Positions 27,945 through 35,700 of a stretch of 64,000 nucleotides of DNA are shown in pieces; the stretch's first letter is position 1, and every line of letters starts with the position of its first letter. The translations under genes and the position numbers were made by a program. The notes under the pieces were generated by a model. It saw nothing but the letters and a program-made list of their open reading frames with translations, had not been told where the DNA came from and made no database searches. The stretch comes from Gemmatimonadota bacterium (lineage in GTDB: Bacteria; Gemmatimonadota; Gemmatimonadetes; Gemmatimonadales; Gemmatimonadaceae): contig JAQBQB010000002.1 in NCBI GenBank assembly GCA_028287235.1, positions 411,744 through 475,743 of the forward strand. Direction: 5' to 3'.

Positions 27945-28034
27945 GCCTCGAGCTGTCGCTATTTCCCCGACACCGCGCCGCTGCGCACGGCGCTACCCAC
28001 CTTCATCACGAAGCGAACGCGACGCGTCGCGCGA

Positions 28035-28259
28035 TCATCGCAGTCCCACCAATCCCTTGACCGACGCGCACAACTTGGCCGAATCGAAACCGACTCCCTT
28101 TCGGAATACGGTCTCGACGTTCCGAATGTCGCCCGGCGTCCGCACCGGATCGCCGGCGAGCACCACGAGGTCCGCCTGCATCCCCGGCGCTACCGTGCCG
28201 ACCCATTTGTCGAACCCCAGGATCTTCGCGCCGTTCGACGTCATGATCTGAATCGCTGG
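28035..28259 (-). pseudogene. Amidohydrolase (imidazolonepropionase-like) C-terminal fragment
   Basis: About 74 codons encoding only the end of an amidohydrolase: IQIMTSNGAKILGFDKW, then GTVAPGMQADLVVLAGDP and NVETVFRKG, the usual last segment of metal-dependent amidohydrolases. An in-frame TGA at 28260-28262 precedes it and no catalytic TIM-barrel part (HxH, Lys, Asp) is found upstream. The remainder has been deleted; the neighbouring desulfhydrase gene now starts close by. A remnant, not a working gene. Confidence 0.7.
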
Positions 28260-28288
28260 TCATGCGCCATGCGAACGTCAGGCGAATG

Positions 28289-29218
28289 TCATGCGAAGAG
28301 GCCAACCTGGCCGCCGGTGTGCCAGAACAACACCGTCTCGTCGTCGCCAAAGCGGCCCGCGCGCACGTACGCGATCAGCGCAGCGAGCGCCTTCGCCGAA
28401 TACGTGTGATCGACGAACAGTGCCTCCGTGCGCGCCGCGAGCTGCTGTGCTTCCCGCGACTGATCGGTTGGAATTCCATAGCCGTCCCCGACGAAGCCGG
28501 CATCCACTTCGATCGGAGAAGCCGACGCGAACGCATCTCCGGGAGAACCGAGCAGCTGCCCGACGCCCATGACCACCTGTCCGACCTTGCTCGCGATCGC
28601 CGACGCGGGATCGTCGCCGCTAATGCCAATCACTCTGGTCGGCAATCCGTGTAGAATCGTTCCCGCCACCAAGCCCGCCTGCGTTCCGCCCGACGAGCCC
28701 GCGTGCACGATGACGTCCGGCGGCTCATTGAGCTGCGCGACGAGCTCTCCCACCGCGCGCGCAAACCCGAGCGCCCCGAGCGGCGTCGACGCGCCCAATG
28801 GAATGAAGTAGGGTCTCCTCCCTTCTTGCTGCAGCCGCTCCACGGCCGCCACCACTGCACCCGCTCGCTCGTCTCGCGACGGGATGTACTCGATCTCGGC
28901 GCCGAGCAATCCATTGATCAGCGCGTTCGCCGTCGGACGGGCGGGCGGGCTGCCGTTCGTGATGAGCAGACAGCGGACGCCCAATCGCGCCGCCACGGCG
29001 GCCGTCACGCGCGCATGGTTCGATTGCACGCCACCCACTGTTATTAGGATATCCGCCCCGGCGGCCACCGCCTCGGCAGCAACGTACTCGAGCTTCCGTA
29101 CCTTGTTGCCGCCAAAGGCGAAGGGAATCGCGTCGTCTCGCTTCACGAGCAGTCGCGGCCCACCGCCGATCGCTGCGCGCAAGCGCGGCATCTCGTCGAC
29201 CGGTGTGGGACCTGCCAT
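28289..29218 (-). CDS. D-cysteine desulfhydrase / ACC deaminase family PLP enzyme
   Basis: 309 residues from the ATG at 29218. Fold-type II PLP enzyme: KRDDAIPFAFGGNKVRKLEY with PLP Lys39, then TVGGVQSNHARVTAAVAARLG and the phosphate-binding loop HAGSSGGTQAGL. It would convert D-cysteine (or 1-aminocyclopropane carboxylate or related) to pyruvate, ammonia and sulfide; the exact substrate cannot be told. Comparison with DcyD suggests the protein should begin about 12 residues earlier (LSATPFVSL), but no ATG/GTG/TTG lies there in frame, although an AGGAG site does (about 29284). Length is a little short of the family's ~330. Confidence 0.83.
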   Translation of the reverse strand: MAGPTPVDEMPRLRAAIGGGPRLLVKRDDAIPFAFGGNKVRKLEYVAAEAVAAGADILITVGGVQSNHARVTAAVAARLGVRCLLITNGSPPARPTANALINGLLGAEIEYIPSRDERAGAVVAAVERLQQEGRRPYFIPLGASTPLGALGFARAVGELVAQLNEPPDVIVHAGSSGGTQAGLVAGTILHGLPTRVIGISGDDPASAIASKVGQVVMGVGQLLGSPGDAFASASPIEVDAGFVGDGYGIPTDQSREAQQLAARTEALFVDHTYSAKALAALIAYVRAGRFGDDETVLFWHTGGQVGLFA

Positions 29219-29363
29219 GAGCGAGACGAAAGGGGTCGCAGAGAGCTCGCTGAGCTCGTGGGAAAGCGTGAGGATTGTTTGCTCCTGGAAGGGTTGCAGG
29301 AAGGGTTGCCCGAATTGAGCGAGGCGCGCCCGGGGCTGCAAGGCCGCCGCTACCTTTCCGCGC

Positions 29364-30812
29364 ATGCCACGACACACGCATACCGCATCCAATCTGGAGC
29401 TCGACCAGGAGACGATGCGGCGACTGGGACATCGGATCACCGACGTCGTCGCCGAACACATCGCCACGCTCAGGGACCAACCGGCGCAGCGGTCGCTCGA
29501 CCGCGCCGACACGAAGCGTCTGATCGCCGGACCTCCGCTCGCCCACGGCACCGACTTCGAAGAGCTGCTCAGATTTCTCCAGGAGCGCGTGTTTCCGTAT
29601 CATGCCCGCGAGCCGCATCCGCACTTCATGGGCTACATCCCCAGCTCGCCGACGTTTCCTGCCATCCTCGGCGACTGGCTCGCGACCGGCTACAACTTCT
29701 TCGCCGGCGTGTGGACCGTGGCATCAGGGCCCAACGAGATCGAGCTCGTCGTGCTCGATTGGTTCCGGCAGTGGCTCGGCATGCCCGAAGGAACGAGCGG
29801 CCTGCTCACCTCAGGGGGGTCGGCGGCGACGCTCACCGCTGTCGTCGCGGCGCGACACGCGAGGGACGTCAACGGCGACCTGTTGTCGCGCCTCGTGGTG
29901 TACACCTCCGACCAGGCACACTCGTCGCTGCAACGAGCAGCGTGGATCGCCGGAGTTCCACGCACCAACCTTCGCGCTATCGAGACCGACGGCGATTATC
30001 GAATGCGCGTCGACGCCCTGCGATCGGCCGTCGAAGCCGATCGCGCGGCGGGCCTCATTCCCTTTCTCGTGGGCGCCAGCGCCGGAACGACCAACACCGG
30101 AGCGGTCGATCCGCTAGACGAGATCGCCGAGGTCTGCTCCCGCGAGTCACTCTGGATGCACGTCGACGCCGCGTACGGCGGTTTCGCCGCGCTGACACCC
30201 GATGGCGCGAAGAAGCTCCGCGGAATCGAGCGCGCCGATTCGGTCACCCTTGATCCGCACAAATGGTTGTTCGTGCCCTTCGAGTGCGGCTGCATTCTGG
30301 CGCGCGACCCACGCAAGCTCGAGGAGGCGTTCAGCGTCCACCCCGAGTACCTGACCGACGTGCGCGCCCGCGAGCATGAAGTGAACTTCGCCGATCACGG
30401 CGAACAGCTCACGCGATCGTCGCACGCGCTCAAGGTGTGGCTTTCCGTTCGCTACTTCGGTCTCGACGCGATTCGCGAGGCGCTGGCGCGCGGCGTCGAG
30501 CGCGCCGAATACGCGGAGCGCACGTTGCGCGCACGAGCGGACTTCGAGATCCTCTCGCCGGCACAGTTTGGAGTGCTCTGCTTTCGCGCACGTCCCGCCG
30601 GCGTGGACGATGCCGCGGAGCTCGACGCGCTCAACGAGCGAATCAACGCACGTGTGAACGGCTCCGGACGCTTTCTGATGTCTTCCACCAAGCTCCGCGG
30701 TCGCTTCTCCCTCCGTCTGTGCACGCACGTACACCGGATGACGGAGGGAGACATCGACGAGGTGATCGCCGCGATCGTTGCCGCGCTCGAATCCGAGACT
30801 ATTTCTTCGTGA
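29364..30812 (+). CDS. Group II PLP-dependent amino-acid decarboxylase (aromatic L-amino acid decarboxylase-like)
   Basis: 482 residues. Fold-type I PLP decarboxylase with HPHFMGYIPSSPTFPAILGD, the SGGSAATLTAV cofactor loop, HVDAAYGGFA (Asp binding the pyridine N) and the Schiff-base Lys300 in DPHKWLFVPFECG. Relatives decarboxylate Trp, Tyr, Phe or DOPA to amines. Soluble. Divergent from the desulfhydrase gene, 145 bases between starts. Its last 14 bases overlap the 3' end of the convergent serine hydrolase gene. Confidence 0.93.
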   Translation: MPRHTHTASNLELDQETMRRLGHRITDVVAEHIATLRDQPAQRSLDRADTKRLIAGPPLAHGTDFEELLRFLQERVFPYHAREPHPHFMGYIPSSPTFPAILGDWLATGYNFFAGVWTVASGPNEIELVVLDWFRQWLGMPEGTSGLLTSGGSAATLTAVVAARHARDVNGDLLSRLVVYTSDQAHSSLQRAAWIAGVPRTNLRAIETDGDYRMRVDALRSAVEADRAAGLIPFLVGASAGTTNTGAVDPLDEIAEVCSRESLWMHVDAAYGGFAALTPDGAKKLRGIERADSVTLDPHKWLFVPFECGCILARDPRKLEEAFSVHPEYLTDVRAREHEVNFADHGEQLTRSSHALKVWLSVRYFGLDAIREALARGVERAEYAERTLRARADFEILSPAQFGVLCFRARPAGVDDAAELDALNERINARVNGSGRFLMSSTKLRGRFSLRLCTHVHRMTEGDIDEVIAAIVAALESETISS

Positions 30813-32592
30813 ACACCAGCGTCGGCTGCGGCGAGGGCTGCGTGAGCGTCAGCGATTTCACCACGCCGTTCTCAATCGAGTAGTCCACGAAAAATCCCGC
30901 CGGGAATCCCGGCGGCCCGCCCATGCGGAAGCGCGTCGGCGAATCGGCGTAGAGTGTGTACACCGGCTGCCCCGGTACCGACAATCGCAGCACGCCGTCC
31001 GCCGCCGTGACCTCGACCGTCAGCCCCGACGCCGCCGACGTGAACGTGCCCGTGAGATTCGTCGCGGCCGAGCCCGCGAGCACCACCTTCTTCGTCGTGT
31101 CCACCTTTTCCGGCCGTCGGCCAAAGGTGCCGAACCCGGCGACGTCGACGCTCTTCACTTTCGCGTCGGCGTCCAGCGCGAACGTCACCATCAGCTTGCC
31201 GACCGAGAGCTGCGTGGCCGTGGCCTGAAAGGTGTCGTAGTGCCAGTGCTCCAGCGTCGCGTCGATTCCGTTGCCGTAAGTCATCGTGAGCTTGCCGCCG
31301 TTCGCCTTGAACACGACGTCGCCGTAGAGGCTGTCGCCGTACTCACCGGCGTACTTCTCGACCGCCAGCGACGGCTTCGTGTTCGGCACGCGCGCGGCGA
31401 GGATCTTCGCGAGGGCTTCCTTCTGCATCGGTCGCGCCTTCTCGCGCGCCTTCAGCTGCTCGCCGCTCCAGTCGCGCGGCGCCGCGCCGAGCAGCGCATC
31501 GAGCGCGCGATAGAGCACGAGTGTGGGCAGCGGCGAGCCGTTCGCGTTCGTGAGAATCACCATGCCCACTTTTTCCTCGGGCATCACGGCGACCATTGCG
31601 CTCATGCCGTCGATGTTGCCGCCGTGCTGGTCGAGCTCGCGGCCGCGATAGTCCTGGAGGAACCAGCCCATTCCGTACGCTTCCAGGTGCGTGAACGGGT
31701 TCAGGGTTCGTGCCGCCGCGGGAACGGGAATCACCATCTGCGCCGTGTGCGTCTCGGCGAGCGGGCCGGCCGCGACGAGCGTCTTGCCGTTCACCTTGCC
31801 GCCGTCGAGCTGGAAGCGCACCCACTTGATCATGTCGGACGCGTTCGAGTTGATCGAGCCCGCCGGTCCGATGTTGTCGATGTTGTGATAGGGCACCACG
31901 TGCAGCGTGTCGTTCACCTCGAGATGCGGCGTTGCAACGTTGGTCTTTCCCGCGAGCGCGCGCGTCGAGCTGTTCGTCTCGTTCATGCCGAGCGGCGCGA
32001 AGATCCGGTCGCGCACGAGATCGTCCCAGGTCTTACCGGATGCACGGGCCGCGGCCTGGCCGGCGGCGAGATACATGATGTTCTGGTAGCCGAACTGCGA
32101 CCGCACACTCCAGGACGGCTTGAGAAAGCGCACCCGCCGAAGGATTTCGTCGCGGTCGTAGCCACCAGCGAACCACACGAGGTCGCCGCGCGACAATCCG
32201 CTGCGGTGCGTCAGCATGTCGCGCACGGTCAGCTCTTTCGACACGTACGGGTCGAACATCTGGAGGTCGGGCAGGTATTTCGTCGCGGGGTCGTCCCAGC
32301 GCATCTTGCCGGCGTCGACCATCATTGCAACGAGCGTCGACGTGAACGCCTTCGACGCCGAGCCGATCGCGAACATGGTGTGCTCGTCCACGGGCTCGTT
32401 CTTGTCCATCGTGCGCGTGCCATATCCTTTCATGAGCACGATCGAATCACTCCTCACGATGGCGATCGCGAGACCGGGAACCTTCCAGTCGCGCATGGCC
32501 TGGGTGACATATCCGTCGAACCCCGTCAGCGGCGCGTTTTGGGCGGCGAGCGGCGAGGCGAGCAGCAGAAGTGCGGCGATGCGACGAAGCAC
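30799..32592 (-). CDS. Secreted serine hydrolase (beta-lactamase class C-like) with C-terminal DUF3471-type domain
   Basis: 597 residues from a GTG at 32592 (VLRRIAALLLL), chosen because the signal peptide starts there and GAGG precedes it; longer in-frame reading is implausible. SxxK is Ser78-Lys81 (GSASKAF). A Tyr-x-Asn-type segment (FGYQNIMYLAAGQ) and HGG in LDQHGGNIDG take the places of YSN and KTG/HTG. The last ~110 residues (GEYGDSLYGDVVFKANGGKL...) form a lipocalin-like DUF3471 add-on. Likely an exported esterase or D-peptidase. Upstream TGGTATACCA palindrome at 32633. Confidence 0.88.
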   Translation of the reverse strand: MLRRIAALLLLASPLAAQNAPLTGFDGYVTQAMRDWKVPGLAIAIVRSDSIVLMKGYGTRTMDKNEPVDEHTMFAIGSASKAFTSTLVAMMVDAGKMRWDDPATKYLPDLQMFDPYVSKELTVRDMLTHRSGLSRGDLVWFAGGYDRDEILRRVRFLKPSWSVRSQFGYQNIMYLAAGQAAARASGKTWDDLVRDRIFAPLGMNETNSSTRALAGKTNVATPHLEVNDTLHVVPYHNIDNIGPAGSINSNASDMIKWVRFQLDGGKVNGKTLVAAGPLAETHTAQMVIPVPAAARTLNPFTHLEAYGMGWFLQDYRGRELDQHGGNIDGMSAMVAVMPEEKVGMVILTNANGSPLPTLVLYRALDALLGAAPRDWSGEQLKAREKARPMQKEALAKILAARVPNTKPSLAVEKYAGEYGDSLYGDVVFKANGGKLTMTYGNGIDATLEHWHYDTFQATATQLSVGKLMVTFALDADAKVKSVDVAGFGTFGRRPEKVDTTKKVVLAGSAATNLTGTFTSAASGLTVEVTAADGVLRLSVPGQPVYTLYADSPTRFRMGGPPGFPAGFFVDYSIENGVVKSLTLTQPSPQPTLVFTKK

Positions 32593-32632
32593 GGGAGCCT
32601 CTTGGGAACGGGGAGAGCCCGAATATGCAGAG

Positions 32633-32642
32633 TGGTATACCA
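32633..32642. promoter_or_regulatory. TGGTATACCA perfect palindrome in a divergent promoter
   Basis: 10-bp perfect palindrome lying 41 bases before the serine hydrolase GTG and 58 bases before the divergent toroid gene. A 9/10 match occurs before susC (27867). Operator role is inference. Confidence 0.4.
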
Positions 32643-32699
32643 AATAGACAGCATCTTGTTTGCTTGACGCCGCCGGCGCCGCGCCCGCAGCTTCAAGTG

Positions 32700-33821
32700 A
32701 TGACGTCTCTGAGACTCGGACTGGTTGCCGCCGTGGTGTGCATCGCCGCCACTCGATATGCCTCGCGGCTCCAGCCTGCGACCATCGCCCCGCCGGCCTG
32801 GAACGCCCGTGGCGCCGCCACGTACCTCGACAAGCGCATGAGCTGGTGGCTGAGCTGGCCCACCGCCGCACGTGACCACGGCACCGCCTGCGTGTCCTGT
32901 CACACCGCGGTTCCCTACGCGCTGGCGCGACCGGCCCTTCGCGCGGCACTCGGCGAGCCGAACCAGCCCGATCCTGAGCGCAAGCTCGTCGACAACGTCA
33001 TCAAGCGCGTTTGGCTCTGGAAGGACGTGGACCCCTTCTACCCGGATCAGACGCGCGGCCTCCCGAAGACCAGCGAGTCGCGCGGCACCGAAGCGGTGCT
33101 CAATGCGCTCATCCTCTCCGGCCGCGACGCCGAGAGCGGCACGTTGAGCGACGACACGCGACAGGCGTTCGCCAACATGTGGGCCCTGCAATTCAGGAAC
33201 GGTGATCAGAAGGGGGCGTGGGCCTGGCTGAACTTCCATTACGAGCCGTGGGAGGCGAGCAACTCTCCGTACTTCGGCGCCGCGCTGGCCGCGATCGCCG
33301 TTGGCGGCGCACCGGGCAGCTATGCGTCGACACCCGACATTCAGGAACGATTGACGTCACTGGAGGACTACCTGCGGCGCGGCGCCGACTCCGTCCACCT
33401 GCTCAATCGCGTCATGGTGCTTTGGGCCTCCGGACAATTGCCGTCGCTGCTCACCTCCGCGCAGCGCCAATCCATCGTCGATGCCGCCGCCGCGCAGCAG
33501 CAGAACGACGGCGGTTGGTCCACGGCCACACTCGGCCCCTGGAAACGCGCCGACGGAACGCCGCTCGACGCCAAGAGCGACGGCTACGCGACCGGGCTCG
33601 TGTTGCTCGCGCTGCAGCGCGGCGGCGTGGCGCGCACGGATGCGCGCGTCAGCAAAGGGCTCGAGTGGCTCGTTCGCCACCAGGACAGCGCGACCGGCAT
33701 GTGGGCCGCCTCGTCATTGAACAAGACGCGCGACCCGTCGAGCGACGTCGGAAAGTTCATGAGCGACGCCGCGACGGCGTATTCGGTGATGGCGCTCACA
33801 CAGAACACCGAACGACGCTGA
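32700..33821 (+). CDS. Exported CxxCH (heme c) protein with squalene-cyclase/prenyltransferase-like alpha/alpha toroid repeats
   Basis: 373 residues from the ATG at 32700. An N-terminal hydrophobic segment (LRLGLVAAVVCIAATRYA) is followed by one heme-binding CVSCH (Cys64-Cys67-His68). The rest is alpha/alpha toroid: AAAAQQQNDGGWSTAT is a QW-type repeat, with YATGLVLLALQRGG, LEWLVRHQD and DAATAYSVMAL. Terpene cyclase/prenyltransferase toroids rarely carry a heme site. The DxDD or metal-binding residues of true cyclases are not visible, so this is not a hopene synthase. Role unknown, possibly a redox partner or sensor in the envelope. Divergent from the serine hydrolase. Confidence 0.78.
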   Translation: MTSLRLGLVAAVVCIAATRYASRLQPATIAPPAWNARGAATYLDKRMSWWLSWPTAARDHGTACVSCHTAVPYALARPALRAALGEPNQPDPERKLVDNVIKRVWLWKDVDPFYPDQTRGLPKTSESRGTEAVLNALILSGRDAESGTLSDDTRQAFANMWALQFRNGDQKGAWAWLNFHYEPWEASNSPYFGAALAAIAVGGAPGSYASTPDIQERLTSLEDYLRRGADSVHLLNRVMVLWASGQLPSLLTSAQRQSIVDAAAAQQQNDGGWSTATLGPWKRADGTPLDAKSDGYATGLVLLALQRGGVARTDARVSKGLEWLVRHQDSATGMWAASSLNKTRDPSSDVGKFMSDAATAYSVMALTQNTERR

Positions 33822-33904
33822 GCGTCATCACATTCGCGAACCTTTCGAGTAATGTTTTGGCCCTTGACCTGGACTTCGCTTGTCCACGGGCCGAAGATGC
33901 AGGT

Positions 33905-34156
33905 ATGGACATCCCTGCACCGGCTTCCGACGACGGAACCGGGATTCTCGGGGCGATGCGCGAGTTCGTCATCGACGGTTCCGCGTGGCGCGTCTTCGAA
34001 TTCAAGAGTCCCGTCTCTCCAGATTTACCCACTCGTCTCACCTTCGAGACGAACGGCGTATACCGCCAAACCACGAGCTTTCCGCCGAACTGGCGCCAGG
34101 TTGATCCCGAGGCGCTCATTCTGCTCATCGGCTGGAGCAGCGACGCGGACGAGTGA
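33905..34156 (+). CDS. Small uncharacterised protein, W-REF/PIPxGW paralogous family (member 3)
   Basis: 83 residues from the ATG at 33905; an internal ATG at 33956 (MREFVIDGSAWRVFEF) would match the family start equally well. The family pattern is present but drifted: REFVIDGSAWRVFEF, then LTFETNGVYRQTTSFPPNW and LILLI. The usual RRxxPIPxGW has become RQTTSFPPNW. It converges on member 4 (18 bases between stops). Open frame extends upstream through the toroid gene in another frame; that part is shadow. Confidence 0.6.
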   Translation: MDIPAPASDDGTGILGAMREFVIDGSAWRVFEFKSPVSPDLPTRLTFETNGVYRQTTSFPPNWRQVDPEALILLIGWSSDADE

Positions 34157-34173
34157 CGCGACGCGCCCCCCGA

Positions 34174-34551
34174 CTACGAAACTGAATCCGATTGGTCCGG
34201 CAGCGGAGCGATTGCCTCTCCCGCCGGCTGCGTGCTGTGGGCCGAACCTGATCCCGAGGTTCGGACCCGCGTCGCGCGTAGGAGCAATCCTCGAAGCGCC
34301 GAGTCGGGGAGCGTGCCCCATCCTTCCGGGATGGGCATGATCCGACGCTTCTCGTCGCCGCACTGAAAGGTGAGCCACCCCTCGCGAACGCTCTCGTGCA
34401 TTCGGAACTGGAACTCGCTGCGCCGGCGGTCGTCCGAAAAGCGCGGCAGCTCCCGGCGGTCGTCATTGAGGCGGCGCTCGATCGTGCCCGGCCGAACCTC
34501 CCATGCCTCCCAGGATCGGCCGTCGACGTCGACAAATTCGCGGTAGGCCAT
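34174..34551 (-). CDS. Small uncharacterised protein, W-REF/PIPxGW paralogous family (member 4)
   Basis: 125 residues from the ATG at 34551 (MAYREFVDVDGRSWEAWEV); a longer start at 34596 adds 15 residues and cannot be excluded. It has the fullest family pattern: REFVDVDGRSWEAWEV, LTFQCGDEKRRIMPIPEGW, TLPDSALRGLLL. The C-terminal 30 residues are Ser/Gly/Pro-rich and probably disordered. Convergent with member 3, mirroring the pair at 12.7-13.6 kb. Confidence 0.72.
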   Translation of the reverse strand: MAYREFVDVDGRSWEAWEVRPGTIERRLNDDRRELPRFSDDRRRSEFQFRMHESVREGWLTFQCGDEKRRIMPIPEGWGTLPDSALRGLLLRATRVRTSGSGSAHSTQPAGEAIAPLPDQSDSVS

Positions 34552-34776
34552 GGTCAGGGTGGCGAGGTGGGAAAAGGGCGCACGTATTCCACCCATTTCG
34601 TTGCATGATTCGCGCCCCTAGCACAAACAAAGGTTTGAGCATCCCGGACCCCTGCTTCCGCCGTGTCGTCCGGCATGTCGATCCAGCGCCTCCTCGTTCG
34701 ACGTGTCAGTAGAGCCTAGGTTCAGCCGCCGCCGCCGCGGCCACCCGATTCCAACCCGTACCCAGGAGATACGACA

Positions 34777-35214
34777 ATGCGGTTCATGCTGATGGTCAAG
34801 GCGAGCAAGGACTCCGAGGCGGGCGTCATGCCCAGCGCCGACCTGCTCATCGAGATGGGCAAGTTCAATGAAGAATTGGTGAAATCCGGCGTCCTGCTCG
34901 CCGCCGACGGGCTCCAGGCCAGCTCGAAGGGCGCCCGCGTGAAGTTCTCGGGCAACCAGCGCACCGTGGTCGACGGTCCCTTCTCCGAGACGAAAGAGCT
35001 CATCGCCGGCTACTGGATCATCCAGGTGAAGTCCAAGGCCGAGGCGATCGAATGGGTCAAGCGCTGCCCAAACCCCATGGGTACCGGCGAAGCAGAGATC
35101 GAGGTTCGCCAGGTGTTCGACGCGTCGGACTTCGAACCCCAACTCGTCGATTCCCCCGAAGGCCGCTCGCTGCTCGACGCCGAGAAGGATTTCCGCATGC
35201 GCACCAACACCTAG
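34777..35214 (+). CDS. YciI-like DGPF-domain protein
   Basis: 145 residues, beginning MRFMLMVKASKDSEAG with an AGGAGA ribosome site seven bases before. It carries the DGPF signature (residues 66-69, VVDGPFSETKELIAGYWII) of the YCII-related family that accompanies ECF42 sigma factors. First gene of an operon with a DoxX-like gene (10 bases later) and the ECF42 gene. DGPF proteins are thought to act as partners or sensors for the sigma factor; molecular function unknown. Confidence 0.9.
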   Translation: MRFMLMVKASKDSEAGVMPSADLLIEMGKFNEELVKSGVLLAADGLQASSKGARVKFSGNQRTVVDGPFSETKELIAGYWIIQVKSKAEAIEWVKRCPNPMGTGEAEIEVRQVFDASDFEPQLVDSPEGRSLLDAEKDFRMRTNT

Positions 35215-35224
35215 GAGCATCGCC

Positions 35225-35647
35225 ATGCCATCGTACACGCATCCATCCGACGTTTCCAACGGCAGACGCTGGGCTGGGCGAACTCTCAGCGGCATCGCCG
35301 TGCTGTTCCTGCTGTTCGACAGCAGCATCAAGCTCCTGAACCTGTCCGTGGTCGCGGACTCGATGAATCAGCTGGGGTATCCGGTGCGGCTCGCGCCCGT
35401 GATCGGCGCGATCGAGCTCGTCTGCCTCACCGTGTATGTCGTTCCGCGCACGTCGATCCTCGGCGCAATCCTGTTGACGGGCTACCTCGGCGGCGCCATC
35501 TCGACGCATCTGCGAGTCGGCGATCCGCTCTTTTCGCACGTCCTCTTTCCGCTCAACGTCGCCGCGCTCATTTGGGGTGGCCTGTACCTGCGCGACCGGC
35601 GCGTGCGCACGCTCCTTCCGCTCGAAACCGTGCCGCCGTTGAGATGA
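35225..35647 (+). CDS. DoxX-like small integral membrane protein
   Basis: 140 residues with four hydrophobic helices (LSGIAVLFLLFDSSIKLL; APVIGAIELVCLTVYVV; SILGAILLTGYLGGAI; LFPLNVAALIWGGLYL). The layout and the GYLGGAISTHLRVGDPLFSH segment fit DoxX-like proteins. Likely in the inner membrane. AGGAG ribosome site directly before it; between the DGPF and ECF42 genes, so probably under the same control. Confidence 0.85.
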   Translation: MPSYTHPSDVSNGRRWAGRTLSGIAVLFLLFDSSIKLLNLSVVADSMNQLGYPVRLAPVIGAIELVCLTVYVVPRTSILGAILLTGYLGGAISTHLRVGDPLFSHVLFPLNVAALIWGGLYLRDRRVRTLLPLETVPPLR

Positions 35648-35700
35648 CCGCGCTCGGCGCGGACTTGCATCGCCGGAGAAAGATGGTGTGATTGCTAGCC

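Larger units (their letters stand above)
27646..28034. promoter_or_regulatory. susC upstream region without a gene
   Basis: About 390 bases between susC and a truncated amidohydrolase. Contains the susC ribosome site, a GGTATACC palindrome (27867-27874) and a 13-bp triple tandem repeat (27906-27944). No open frame here looks like protein. The susC operon promoter should be inside. Confidence 0.5.

Noticed and set aside
32700..33821. Squalene-hopene cyclase
   Set aside because: QW-like repeats are present, but the protein is about 370 residues rather than ~630 and no catalytic DxDD motif is visible.
33218..33904. Upstream part of the frame containing small family member 3
   Set aside because: Out-of-frame reading of the toroid gene; only the part from 33905 matches the family.
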